NCBI GenBank assembly: GCA_903864555.1
Contig: CAIPGJ010000577.1
Span: 1 to 7,691 of the forward strand
Reading direction: 5' to 3'
Length of the DNA stretch: 7,691 nt
From: an uncultured Pseudomonadota bacterium
GTDB taxonomy: Bacteria > Pseudomonadota > Gammaproteobacteria > Burkholderiales > SG8-39
A program made the translations under genes and the position numbers. Below the pieces are notes generated by a model. That model did not search any database, was not told the DNA's origin, and saw only the letters and a program-made list of their open reading frames with translations. Shown here piece by piece: positions 1-6,961 of this stretch; within the stretch, counting starts at the first letter, position 1, and the number at the start of each line of letters is the position of its first letter.

Positions 1-542
1 GCTCCGGATGGCATGCCTTGGAGGGCTGCCAACATGCCCGGGAAATTCACCCCCCGCGCAGCAGAGTCATAGTAAGCATAGTTGTTCACCGCGAATCCGG
101 CACTTTCGAACAAGGCGCGATGGTTCTCCCAGCTGGGATCGCTGATCCAGACCTGCGCATCGGGTGCTGCGCGACGAAGAAAGTCTGCTCCCAGCTTGAG
201 CCCCCCGGTTCCGCCCAGAGCCTGAACCGTCACAATCCGGCCTTCGCTCAGCGCGCGAGAATCGCCACCAAAGACGAGCGACTGGACCGCCTTGTCATAT
301 GCCGGCAACCCATCGATTGGAAGATATGCCCTCGCAGAGGGGTTGTCGGCAAGCGCCCTTTCAGCCTTTCGCACGCATTCCAGCAGCGGTACCTTTCCGT
401 CCTCACCGTAGTAAATCCCTACGCCCAGATTGACTTTATGGGGATTGGAATCGACGTTATAGGCGTCGGTAAGGCCAAGGATGGGGTCGCGTGGCGCCAT
501 TTCCACGGCAGCCAGCAAAGACGGGGAGTGGGATGCGTTCAT
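1..542 (-). CDS. tyrB: Aromatic-amino-acid/aspartate aminotransferase, N-terminal part (runs off the left edge)
   Basis: This is the first 180 codons of a class I PLP-dependent aminotransferase. The family moves the amino group between aromatic amino acids or aspartate and 2-oxoglutarate in the cytoplasm. Reading leftwards from the ATG at 540-542, the protein begins MNASHSPSLLAAVEMAPRDP. It shows the family hallmarks DPILGL (about 19-24), VNLGVGIYYGEDGK (37-50), the cofactor phosphate-binding GGTGGLKLG (110-118) and SDPSWENH (134-141). The PLP-binding lysine lies beyond the window. The family is about 400 residues long, so less than half is present. The start gives the usual N-terminal length, but no good Shine-Dalgarno is visible before it; Met15 is a weaker alternative. 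The gene diverges from uvrB with 38 bases between starts. AspC and TyrB are hard to tell apart here. The tyrB name rests on resemblance to betaproteobacterial TyrB and on its position beside uvrB, both from memory. Confidence 0.88.
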   Translation of the reverse strand, partial: MNASHSPSLLAAVEMAPRDPILGLTDAYNVDSNPHKVNLGVGIYYGEDGKVPLLECVRKAERALADNPSARAYLPIDGLPAYDKAVQSLVFGGDSRALSEGRIVTVQALGGTGGLKLGADFLRRAAPDAQVWISDPSWENHRALFESAGFAVNNYAYYDSAARGVNFPGMLAALQGMPSG

Positions 543-580
543 GGTGATAAACTGAAAAATTACAGAGGCATTATTGTACC
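543..580. promoter_or_regulatory. 38-base divergent gap between the aminotransferase gene and uvrB
   Basis: The two start codons are so close that at least one promoter must extend into the neighbour's coding sequence. On the minus strand, TACAAT (573-578) resembles a -10 box for the aminotransferase gene and would give a leader of roughly 25 bases, but no convincing -35 lies at the proper distance. On the plus strand, AGAGG (564-568) is the only Shine-Dalgarno-like run before the uvrB TTG, with a long 12-base spacing. These assignments are tentative. Confidence 0.4.
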
Positions 581-2644
581 TTGCAGCTCACGTTTCCCGA
601 CAGCCCTTACCTGCTGCACCAGCCATTTCCGCCAGCCGGAGATCAGCCTGAGGCAATTGAAAAACTGACCGAAGGGCTGCGGGACGGTCTGTCCTTCCAG
701 ACCCTTCTGGGCGTGACAGGTTCGGGCAAGACCTTCACCATGGCCAACGTGATTGCAAGACTCGGACGCCCTGCCCTGGTTCTGGCTCCCAACAAGACGC
801 TTGCCGCCCAGCTTTACTCGGAACTGAGGGAGTTTTTCCCCAAGAACGCGGTCGAGTACTTCGTTTCGTATTACGACTACTACCAGCCGGAAGCCTACGT
901 CCCCTCTCGAGACCTGTTTATCGAAAAGGACTCCTCGATCAACGAGCATATTGAGCAGATGCGCCTGTCCGCCACCAAGTCCCTGCTGGAGCGCAAGGAC
1001 GCAATCATAGTCGCTACAGTTTCATGCATCTACGGTATAGGTGACCCGGTCGACTATCACGGCATGATTCTTCATCTGCGCGAGAAGGAACGTTACTCCC
1101 AGCGGGACATCATCGCGCGCTTGGCTGCCATGCAGTACGAACGTAATGAAATCGACTTCCGGCGTGGCACCTTCAGGGTGCGAGGTGATGTCGTGGACGT
1201 TTTTCCCGCAGAAAATTCCGAGACAGCTGTTCGCATCGAATTGTTCGACGACGAGGTGGAAAGCCTCACTGTCTTCGACCCGTTGACCGGTCACACACAC
1301 CAGCGGGTTTCGCGATTCACGGTCTATCCCTCAAGTCACTACGTCACCCCGCGGGAAACCACCTTGAGGGCGGTTGATGCCATCAAGAAGGAGTTGCGCG
1401 ACCGGGTTGCAACATTCGTCAGCTCCGGCAGACTGATCGAAGCCCAGCGCATTGAACAACGAACCCGCTTTGACCTGGAGATGCTTGCAGAGCTTGGGTT
1501 CTGCAAGGGAATCGAGAACTATTCACGCCATCTGTCGGGCCGCGCTCCCGGGGACCCTCCTCCCACACTGATCGACTATCTCCCACCCGAAGCGCTGATG
1601 TTCATCGATGAAAGTCACGTCACCATCGGTCAGTTGGGTGGCATGTACAAGGGAGATCGCTCACGCAAGGAGAATCTGGTCGAGTACGGCTTCCGTTTGC
1701 CTTCGGCCCTGGATAATCGCCCATTGCGATTTGAGGAATTCGAAAAGGTCATGCGGCAGACCGTGTTCGTGTCCGCTACGCCCGCCGACTATGAAATGAG
1801 GCAGTCTGCAAAGGTCGTTGAGCAGGTGGCCCGACCAACCGGCCTTATCGACCCGGAGATTGAAGTCAGGCCAGCGGTCACCCAGGTTGATGACCTGCTC
1901 TCCGAAATCAATCTGCGTGTCACGGTGGGGGAGCGAGTGCTGGTCACGACTCTTACCAAGCGTATGTCCGAAGAGCTGACCGACTATCTGAGGGAACACG
2001 GCATCAAGGTGCGCTACCTGCACTCGGAGATTGAAACGGTCGAACGGGTGGAGATCATCCGAGATCTGCGTCTCGGCGTATTTGATGTCCTCGTGGGGAT
2101 TAACCTGCTGCGTGAAGGCCTGGACATACCGGAGGTGTCACTGGTTGCCATCCTGGATGCTGACAAGGAAGGATTCCTGCGCTCAGAGCGAGCGTTGATC
2201 CAGACCATAGGCCGGGCGGCCCGCCACCTGAATGGCAAGGCCCTGCTCTACGCCGATCGCATCACCGATTCGATGCACCGGGCCATCGATGAAACCGGGC
2301 GCCGACGCACCAAGCAAATTGCGTTCAACAAGACAAATGGCATCACGCCCCGCGGGGTCGTCAAGCGCATCAAGGACATGATCGAAGGCATCTACGACCC
2401 ACAGCAATCCCACCTACTGCTGCAGGCGGCACAGGATCAGGCGCGCTATGAGCACCTTTCGGAAAAGCAGGTTGCACGGGAGATCAAACAACTGGAAAAG
2501 CAGATGCTTGATCACGCCCGAAATCTCGAATTCGAGAAAGCAGCCCAGGCACGCGACCGGCTTGCCAGCTTGCGCAAGAACCTGTTTGGGGCGGATCCGG
2601 GACATATCTCATCCGGAGAAGCCCAAAACATTCCCGATGCCTGA
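581..2644 (+). CDS. uvrB: UvrABC excinuclease subunit B (UvrB)
   Basis: UvrB is the damage-verifying helicase of nucleotide excision repair. It is loaded by UvrA and recruits UvrC for incision. The 687-residue length matches the family (E. coli 673). Visible in order: GDQPEAI (20-26), Walker A GVTGSGKT (44-51), the damage-probing beta-hairpin [12 protein letters not shown] (97-108), the Walker B-like DESH (343-346), SATP (398-401), [14 protein letters not shown] (506-519), motif [10 protein letters not shown] (541-548), and the C-terminal UVR motif that binds UvrC (about 635-666). The start is TTG at 581: between an in-frame stop at 548-550 and the conserved N-terminus there is no ATG or GTG, and no other TTG. 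The phosphatase gene downstream overlaps its last 8 bases. No 16-base SOS box is visible upstream, so LexA control is not evident. Confidence 0.98.
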   Translation: MQLTFPDSPYLLHQPFPPAGDQPEAIEKLTEGLRDGLSFQTLLGVTGSGKTFTMANVIARLGRPALVLAPNKTLAAQLYSELREFFPKNAVEYFVSYYDYYQPEAYVPSRDLFIEKDSSINEHIEQMRLSATKSLLERKDAIIVATVSCIYGIGDPVDYHGMILHLREKERYSQRDIIARLAAMQYERNEIDFRRGTFRVRGDVVDVFPAENSETAVRIELFDDEVESLTVFDPLTGHTHQRVSRFTVYPSSHYVTPRETTLRAVDAIKKELRDRVATFVSSGRLIEAQRIEQRTRFDLEMLAELGFCKGIENYSRHLSGRAPGDPPPTLIDYLPPEALMFIDESHVTIGQLGGMYKGDRSRKENLVEYGFRLPSALDNRPLRFEEFEKVMRQTVFVSATPADYEMRQSAKVVEQVARPTGLIDPEIEVRPAVTQVDDLLSEINLRVTVGERVLVTTLTKRMSEELTDYLREHGIKVRYLHSEIETVERVEIIRDLRLGVFDVLVGINLLREGLDIPEVSLVAILDADKEGFLRSERALIQTIGRAARHLNGKALLYADRITDSMHRAIDETGRRRTKQIAFNKTNGITPRGVVKRIKDMIEGIYDPQQSHLLLQAAQDQARYEHLSEKQVAREIKQLEKQMLDHARNLEFEKAAQARDRLASLRKNLFGADPGHISSGEAQNIPDA

Positions 2645-3170
2645 GGCTCCTGCACTTATCGTAAAAAGGCACACCGCCTCCGTCTGCTTTGTCTGCACCG
2701 GAAACATCTGCCGCTCTCCTACGGCAGAAGGCGTGATGCGACAGAAACTGGCTGTGTCGTCATTGGGGCCCCGTGTGGAAGTCACCTCTACAGGTACCCA
2801 CGGCTATCACATCGGAGAACCACCGGACCCGCGCGCCATCGCTGCTGCTGCACGACGCGGCTACGACCTGGGAGACCTGCGCGCGACAAAACTCTCGGGG
2901 GCCGACTTCAGGCGGTTTGACTGGATTCTGGCCCTGGATCGGATACACCTGGCCGAGCTTGAGCGTCTGAAGGTAGGTGATTCTGGTTGGCCTCCGCTGT
3001 TAATGACAGCCTACTCCTGCCAGTTCCGCAATCGGGATGTCCCCGATCCCTACTATGGAAGTGTCGCAGGTTTCGAACAGGTTCTTGACATGGTCGAGGA
3101 CGCCTGTGATGGCTTGCTGGAGGAACTAACTGCCAGGCTTGCCCGGACTTCGCCCAATCCCGCCAGTTAG
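2637..3170 (+). CDS. Low-molecular-weight protein-tyrosine phosphatase
   Basis: This is a 177-residue cytoplasmic phosphatase of the LMW-PTP/arsenate-reductase fold that removes phosphate from tyrosine residues through a cysteinyl-phosphate intermediate. The P-loop CX5R is [10 protein letters not shown], with the nucleophile at Cys20 and Arg26. The general acid is Asp137 in DPYYG (137-141). The [17 protein letters not shown] stretch (51-67) is also typical. ATG 2637 is chosen because it is the only usual start codon near the conserved N-terminus; the longer reading frame upstream is only a shadow of uvrB. The gene overlaps the uvrB stop by 8 bases and has no well-spaced Shine-Dalgarno (GGAG at 2615-2618 is too far), which suggests translational coupling to uvrB. 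The presence of DPYYG makes a tyrosine phosphatase more likely than an arsenate reductase. The physiological substrate is unknown; relatives act on tyrosine kinases of capsule or polysaccharide export, none of which is nearby. Confidence 0.93.
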   Translation: MPEAPALIVKRHTASVCFVCTGNICRSPTAEGVMRQKLAVSSLGPRVEVTSTGTHGYHIGEPPDPRAIAAAARRGYDLGDLRATKLSGADFRRFDWILALDRIHLAELERLKVGDSGWPPLLMTAYSCQFRNRDVPDPYYGSVAGFEQVLDMVEDACDGLLEELTARLARTSPNPAS

Positions 3171-3769
3171 AGCGGCCTGCCGCTACGAATAATCCCCACT
3201 GCAAGGCCCTCAATACTCAGCGGTTCGCGACGCGTGTCCACAATGATCGGTTCGAATTCCGGATTCTCCGGCAGCAATTCCACGATAGGCCCCTTGCGCC
3301 GGAGCCTTTTGACAGTGACCTCGTCTCCCAGGCGTGCCACCACAACCTGACCGGAGCGTCCTTCGGTGGTTTTATGTACCGCTAGAAGATCCCCTTCGAG
3401 GATCCCTGCATCACGCATGCTCATGCCACGCACCTTGAGCAGGTAGTCAGCATGCGGCTTGAACAGCGATGGATCGATCTGATAATGGCCTTGTATGTGT
3501 GCTTCGGCCAACACTGGCGCTCCGGCTGCCACCCGCCCTATCAGGGGCAGTCCACCGCCACCGGCCAGTCTGATTCCCCGAGCGGATCCCTTCATGATTT
3601 CAATCGCCCCCTTACGCTCAAGCGTCCGCAGGTGTTCCTCGGCTGCATTGGGCGAACGGTAATCCAACCCGCGAGCAATTTCGGCGCGTGTGGGCGGCAT
3701 GCCCGATTCATCGATGGTTTCCCGGATGAACTGCAACACGCGCATCTGCGATGGTGTAAGGTCGTCCAT
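3167..3769 (-). CDS. lexA: LexA repressor, SOS master regulator and self-cleaving protease
   Basis: LexA represses DNA-damage genes as a dimer and cleaves itself when it meets RecA filaments on single-stranded DNA. The 200-residue length fits (E. coli 202). The winged-helix domain spans about 1-70, with PPTRAEIA (25-32) and the recognition helix SPNAAEEHL (39-47), which I recall as identical to E. coli's. The self-cleavage site is VAAGAP, Ala82-Gly83. The protease dyad is Ser117 (in RGMSMRD) and Lys154 (in TVKRL). The ATG at 3767-3769 has GGAG (3777-3780) seven bases upstream. The TAA stop interlocks with the TAG of the converging phosphatase gene. An SOS box lies at 3796-3811, so autorepression is expected. 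All residues needed for repression and cleavage are present. Confidence 0.98.
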   Translation of the reverse strand: MDDLTPSQMRVLQFIRETIDESGMPPTRAEIARGLDYRSPNAAEEHLRTLERKGAIEIMKGSARGIRLAGGGGLPLIGRVAAGAPVLAEAHIQGHYQIDPSLFKPHADYLLKVRGMSMRDAGILEGDLLAVHKTTEGRSGQVVVARLGDEVTVKRLRRKGPIVELLPENPEFEPIIVDTRREPLSIEGLAVGIIRSGRPL

Positions 3770-3788
3770 GCTCAGGCTCCGATTCGGG

Positions 3789-3818
3789 AATGTATCTGTA
3801 TTTTTATACAGTTTTCAA
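3789..3818 (-). promoter_or_regulatory. Probable lexA promoter
   Basis: On the minus strand, TTGAAA (3813-3818) and TACATT (3789-3794) form a -35/-10 pair with an 18-base spacer, and the SOS box lies wholly within that spacer. Transcription would start near 3782 and leave a leader of about 13 bases holding GGAG (3777-3780), which is short. An alternative is a -10 TATAAA inside the box (3803-3808) with TTGCCA (3823-3828), but that spacer is only 14 bases. In both cases LexA on the box would block RNA polymerase. Confidence 0.55.
3796..3811. promoter_or_regulatory. SOS box (LexA operator)
   Basis: CTGTATTTTTATACAG is an exact CTGT-N8-ACAG match, the LexA operator of Gammaproteobacteria and Betaproteobacteria, with an AT-rich centre as in strong sites. 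It lies 26 bases upstream of the lexA start codon and within the likely lexA promoter. The LexA encoded here carries the E. coli-like recognition helix, so protein and site agree. It is also 67 bases upstream of the DUF3460 start. Confidence 0.93.
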
Positions 3819-3841
3819 TTATTGGCAAGATGCCCCTACGC

Positions 3842-3871
3842 TATAATCAGTGCTTCCAAATTCCGCTGGAG
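3842..3871 (+). promoter_or_regulatory. Promoter -10 box and ribosome binding site of the DUF3460 gene
   Basis: TATAAT (3842-3847) is a perfect -10 hexamer. The -35 is unclear: TTGGCA (3822-3827) is a good sequence but leaves only 14 bases, while TTATTG (3819-3824) gives a 17-base spacer but is a weak match. The start of transcription would be near 3854. GGAG (3868-3871) lies seven bases before ATG 3879 and fixes that start. The SOS box is centred about 50 bases upstream of the predicted start of transcription. Confidence 0.6.
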
Positions 3872-3878
3872 CCCAGTC

Positions 3879-4070
3879 ATGGCTACCCTCTATGAGTCCG
3901 ACATCACCCGAATGATCAAGGATTTGCTCGAGCGAAAACCGGAAATCGTGACCGACCAGAAAAAAGGCCGGTCCATGTGGTGGGACAAGAAGCCTGAACT
4001 CGAGCTGCGCAAGGCGGCGCATGACTCCAGGGTCAGGCAGCAGGCCTACGTCTATCAAAACAAGGTCTGA
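3879..4070 (+). CDS. DUF3460 family small protein
   Basis: This encodes a 63-residue, charged, soluble protein of unknown function that begins MATLYESDIT. I recognise the DUF3460 pattern: an N-terminal YES-IT helix, a central GRSMWWDK (30-37), and a C-terminal SRVRQQAYVYQ (50-60). From memory the family is nearly restricted to Betaproteobacteria. There is no signal peptide or membrane segment. The start is ATG 3879, supported by GGAG seven bases upstream; the same frame stays open further left but has no coding signal there. The gene diverges from lexA across a 109-base gap that contains the SOS box, and it overlaps or abuts the TPR-protein gene downstream, so the two are probably cotranscribed. 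Its cellular role is unknown. Confidence 0.85.
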   Translation: MATLYESDITRMIKDLLERKPEIVTDQKKGRSMWWDKKPELELRKAAHDSRVRQQAYVYQNKV

Positions 4071-4722
4071 GTTGCGCTGGCTGCTGACCACTTGTGCGGC
4101 CCTGCTGGTAGCTTGTGCCGGGCCAGCCGCACTTCTCGCCCCTGCCGCTCCATTGCTGGCAACGGCCCTGGCATCCCACGGTCAAGATAGTGACTCATCA
4201 AGAACGATAGCCGATTTACAGCGCAAGGGGGATTGGTCGTCTCTGGAAACACTCGCCATCCGTCAACTCCAGGCAGATCCACGGGACGGAGGCAGTTTGG
4301 TTTTGCTGGGTTATGCGCAACTCCAGCAAAACAAGATTCCCGCAGCGATGGAGGCATTGATACAAGCCACCCGCGTCAGCCCTGAAGAAATAGACGGCTG
4401 GACCTTGCTAGGGGAAAGTCAGCGGCTGTCCGGCCGGCTGGTGGATGCACTGAAAACTCTGACTCACGCACGCACAATTGACCCTACCTCGCCGGTAGCC
4501 GCGTTTCTGCTGGGGGAAACACGGCGTTCCCTTGGGCATGTCGATGAGGCTCTCAGTGCCTATCAGCAAGCTGTGCAGCTGAATGCAAGATTTTCCCCCG
4601 CCTGGTACAGCATGGCCGTTTTGCTCAAACAGGAGCGGCGCAAGGCGGACTTCGAGGCTGCCTTGAAGACCCTGCGTCAGCTCGATCCCATGCTGGCAGA
4701 GCGAGCCGAAAGTGGCCAGTAG
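4021..4722 (+). CDS. Exported TPR-repeat protein, possible lipoprotein
   Basis: The product, up to 233 residues, has an export signal followed by about five tetratricopeptide repeats (roughly 60-90, 92-123, 124-157, 158-190 and 191-224), each with the usual G/A/Y spacing and a closing DP or similar turn. TPR arrays bind other proteins; the partner is unknown. The hydrophobic run from about residue 20 contains LVAC (29-32), which fits a lipobox with Cys32; cleavage after the later ALA (about 49-51) is the alternative. Two starts are possible. ATG 4021 overlaps the DUF3460 gene by 50 bases and has AAGG (4011-4014) six bases upstream. TTG 4072, one base after that gene's stop, has AAGG (4062-4065) six bases upstream and gives a compact signal peptide starting at the Arg-Trp-Leu-Leu core. 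I give the longer form as the outer limit but consider the TTG start realistic. Its stop directly abuts that of the converging CoA-transferase gene. Confidence 0.85.
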   Translation: MTPGSGSRPTSIKTRSELRWLLTTCAALLVACAGPAALLAPAAPLLATALASHGQDSDSSRTIADLQRKGDWSSLETLAIRQLQADPRDGGSLVLLGYAQLQQNKIPAAMEALIQATRVSPEEIDGWTLLGESQRLSGRLVDALKTLTHARTIDPTSPVAAFLLGETRRSLGHVDEALSAYQQAVQLNARFSPAWYSMAVLLKQERRKADFEAALKTLRQLDPMLAERAESGQ

Positions 4723-5946
4723 CTAGACGATCCCAGCCTTTGAAAGCCGATCGATCTCGGCGTCATCCTTTTCCAGCAATTCCTTGAGTACTTCCTCCGT
4801 GTGCTGCCCCAGCACGGGCGGGGCATGCCGGTACTGAATCGGCGTGTCGGACAAGCGCAGCGGGCTTGCCACCACGGCGGTAGTGCCCCCGAGAACATGG
4901 GGCATGTCGATGCGCAGTTTGCGATGGATTACCTGCGGATGTTCAAACACCTGTCGGTAATTGTTGATTGGACCATTGGGGACGTCCACTGCAGTCAGAC
5001 GCTCCAGCCAATAGGCAGACGGCTTCTGCGTCAAGGTCAGTTCCAGCTCTTCCGCCAGGGCGGGCCTGTTTGCGGCCCGCATGGACATGTCTGTAAATCG
5101 GGCATCCGGGACCAGCTCTTCACGCCCCAGCGCCTTGCACAGCCTTTCCCATTGGCCCTGATTGCCGCAACCGATGATCATGTGCCCATCACCAGTGCGA
5201 AAAACGCTGTAGGGGGCTACATTCGGGTGTGCATTGCCATGGCGGCCTGGCAATCTTCCAGTGGCAAGGAAGCCTGCAATCTGGTTGGCACCGAACGCAA
5301 CAATGGTGTCCATCAAAGCCATGTCGATGTATTGGCCTCGCCCGCTGACATGCCTGTGTTCTATCGCTGCAAGGATGGCAGTGGTTGCATTCAGGCCGGT
5401 CAAGATATCGGTGACGGCGATACCGACTTTCTGAGGGCCGCCACCAGGCAGGTCATCCCGTTCACCGGTGATGCTCATGAGACCACCTTCACCCTGGAAG
5501 ATAAAGTCATATCCGGGCCGACTGGCACTTGGGCCATCCTGGCCAAATCCGGTCACCGAGCAGTAAACCAGCCGGGGATTGATTGAATTGAGGTCCGCAT
5601 ATCCGAGTCCATAGCGCTTCAAATCACCGACCTTGTAGTTCTCGATCAGAACATCAACCTTCTTGACCAGTTCCCTGATCAACGCCTGACCTTCCGGGCT
5701 GGCAATGTCCACAGTGATGGAGCGCTTGTTCCGGTTCGCAGAAGTGAAGTAGGTCGAATCGCGTGTGTCCTGCCCATTGCCGTCCTTGACCCAGGGTGGA
5801 CCCCATGTCCGCGATTCATCACCGGCACCGGGACGCTCAACCTTGATGACATCCGCACCAAGGTCTGCAAGGCTTTGTCCACACCAGGGTCCTGCAAGAA
5901 CCCGGCTCATGTCGAGCACTCGCAGATGTGAAAGTGCACCAGCCAT
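4723..5946 (-). CDS. Family III CoA-transferase (CaiB/BaiF type)
   Basis: This is a 407-residue cytoplasmic enzyme that moves CoA from an acyl-CoA donor to a carboxylic acid, like formyl-CoA:oxalate or carnitine CoA-transferases. Features seen: the N-terminal RVLDMSRVLAGPWCGQSLADLGADVIKVE block (about 9-37), ENYKVGDLKRYGLGY (102-116), VTGFGQDGP (131-139), the catalytic aspartate Asp180 in VGIAVTDI, and a glycine-containing loop GNQGQW (261-266). The length is normal (family about 380-430). The start ATG at 5944-5946 follows a strong AAAGGAA (5954-5960) by seven bases. That site overlaps the TGA of the upstream reductase gene, 13 bases away, so the two form an operon. The substrate cannot be read from sequence. 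The neighbouring acrylyl-CoA reductase suggests a short-chain acid such as acrylate or 3-hydroxypropionate, but this is inference; succinyl-CoA with a dicarboxylic acid is equally possible. Confidence 0.93.
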   Translation of the reverse strand: MAGALSHLRVLDMSRVLAGPWCGQSLADLGADVIKVERPGAGDESRTWGPPWVKDGNGQDTRDSTYFTSANRNKRSITVDIASPEGQALIRELVKKVDVLIENYKVGDLKRYGLGYADLNSINPRLVYCSVTGFGQDGPSASRPGYDFIFQGEGGLMSITGERDDLPGGGPQKVGIAVTDILTGLNATTAILAAIEHRHVSGRGQYIDMALMDTIVAFGANQIAGFLATGRLPGRHGNAHPNVAPYSVFRTGDGHMIIGCGNQGQWERLCKALGREELVPDARFTDMSMRAANRPALAEELELTLTQKPSAYWLERLTAVDVPNGPINNYRQVFEHPQVIHRKLRIDMPHVLGGTTAVVASPLRLSDTPIQYRHAPPVLGQHTEEVLKELLEKDDAEIDRLSKAGIV

Positions 5947-5953
5947 TTCAGTA

Positions 5954-5960
5954 TTCCTTT
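5954..5960 (-). promoter_or_regulatory. Ribosome binding site of the CoA-transferase gene
   Basis: On the minus strand this reads AAAGGAA, seven bases before the CoA-transferase ATG. It shares one base with the TGA stop of the reductase gene (5960-5962). This fixes the start and supports cotranscription, with reinitiation by ribosomes finishing the reductase. Confidence 0.75.
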
Positions 5961-6955
5961 CAGGGTTTCGCTATGGCAACCACAATCCGTCCACGCACCC
6001 GGGATTTGATGAAGGCATCGAAGGCTCCGGGCAGCTCATCAAAGGAAATAACCCTGGCGATGCTGTCCAGGTGCCGCGGCTTGAGATCTGAGGCCAGCCT
6101 GTCCCAGACCCTGCGGCGGGTCTGCATTGGGGTGGTCACGGAATTGATGCCCAGCAATTTCACACCCCTCAGGATGAATGGGGCAACAGTCGTGTTCAGG
6201 CTCATGCTGGCAGCCAGACCGATGCTGGCAATGGTGCCCTCATCCTTCATGGTGCTGGCAATCCAGGCCAGCAGGTCCCCGCCCAGATTGTCGACAGCTC
6301 CAGCCCACAAGGCCTTGTCCAGCGGGCGGATCTTGCTGAGATCAATGCTCTGACGCAGACGCACTTCGGATGCACCAAGGCCGGTGAGAAAAGGCACTTC
6401 CGCTGCCTTGCCTGTGACGGCTACGACTTCGTGCCCGAGAGTGCAAAGCATGTCTACGGCCAGTGAACCCACGCCGCCGGTAGCGCCAGTCACGATGACA
6501 GGGCCCTGAGCCGGCTTGAGGCCGTTATGCTCCATTTGCAATATGGCCAATCCAGCGGTATAGCCGGCCGTTCCCAGCGCCATCGACTCCAACAGGCTCA
6601 GTCCAGACGGCAAGGGAAGGACCCACTCCGCAGGCACCCTGGCAAACTCTGCATAACCACCATCATGAGCGACACCGAGGTCGTAGCTGGTCGCAATGAC
6701 CTGATCACCCGCCTTGAACCGCGCATCACTGGATGATTCAACGGTACCTGCCAGATCAATGCCTCCAACACAGGGAAATCGGCGGACCACTTTTCCCGCA
6801 CCAGTTGCGGCCAATGCATCCTTGTAGTTGATGCCGGAATAGGCCACCTTGATCACAACTTCGCCTGGATCAAGGTCTCCGATGTCGATCTGCTCGAATC
6901 CAGCCAGGGATTTCCTGTCCTGCTCCCTTATCCTGAAGACCTTCACCATTGCCAT
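5960..6955 (-). CDS. acuI: Acrylyl-CoA reductase (NADPH), AcuI/YhdH family
   Basis: This is a 331-residue zinc-independent medium-chain dehydrogenase/reductase (E. coli YhdH is 324). AcuI/YhdH enzymes reduce toxic acryloyl-CoA to propionyl-CoA with NADPH; older annotations call them quinone oxidoreductases. Seen in order: the N-terminal fold with GINYKDALA (41-49), GGIDLAGTV (64-72), the GTAGYTA helix (128-134), the nucleotide-binding loop VTGATGGVGS (155-164), Thr181-Gly182-Lys183 near where NADPH's 2'-phosphate is usually held, and LRGVKLLGINSV (262-273), typical of this branch. Catalytic and structural zinc ligands are absent, as expected. ATG 6953-6955 has GAGGGG (6962-6967) six bases upstream; Met3 is a less likely start. 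It is the first gene of a pair with the CoA-transferase and lies 72 bases downstream of zapE, so it may be read from zapE or from its own promoter, which I could not locate clearly. Confidence 0.92.
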   Translation of the reverse strand: MAMVKVFRIREQDRKSLAGFEQIDIGDLDPGEVVIKVAYSGINYKDALAATGAGKVVRRFPCVGGIDLAGTVESSSDARFKAGDQVIATSYDLGVAHDGGYAEFARVPAEWVLPLPSGLSLLESMALGTAGYTAGLAILQMEHNGLKPAQGPVIVTGATGGVGSLAVDMLCTLGHEVVAVTGKAAEVPFLTGLGASEVRLRQSIDLSKIRPLDKALWAGAVDNLGGDLLAWIASTMKDEGTIASIGLAASMSLNTTVAPFILRGVKLLGINSVTTPMQTRRRVWDRLASDLKPRHLDSIARVISFDELPGAFDAFIKSRVRGRIVVAIAKP

Positions 6956-6961
6956 GTCCAG

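Noticed and set aside
552..565. CTG-AAAAATTA-CAG upstream of uvrB, resembling an SOS box
   Set aside because: The CTG and CAG arms are separated by 8 bases, not the 10 required by the gamma/beta-type LexA, so the arms would be out of register for the dimer. It is probably chance in an AT-rich gap.
18..668. 216-codon open frame on the plus strand
   Set aside because: It lies antisense to the aminotransferase gene, whose frame shows clear family motifs. Its translation resembles no family I know, and it runs into uvrB.
2448..2636. Longer N-terminal extension of the phosphatase frame
   Set aside because: This part overlaps the UVR-motif region of uvrB in another frame, and the extra residues do not match the phosphatase family, which begins shortly before the P-loop.
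3690..3878. Longer N-terminal extension of the DUF3460 frame into lexA
   Set aside because: It would run antisense through the lexA start, the SOS box and the promoter. ATG 3879 has a well-spaced Shine-Dalgarno and gives the family's normal length.
4746..4761. Inverted repeat GCCGA-TCGATC-TCGGC just after the TPR-protein stop, as a possible terminator
   Set aside because: The stem is only five pairs, no T run follows on either strand, and the sequence codes for the conserved C-terminal end of the CoA-transferase.
4801..5586. 261-codon open frame on the plus strand
   Set aside because: It is a shadow antisense to the CoA-transferase gene, with no recognisable motifs, no good ribosome binding site and no domain logic.
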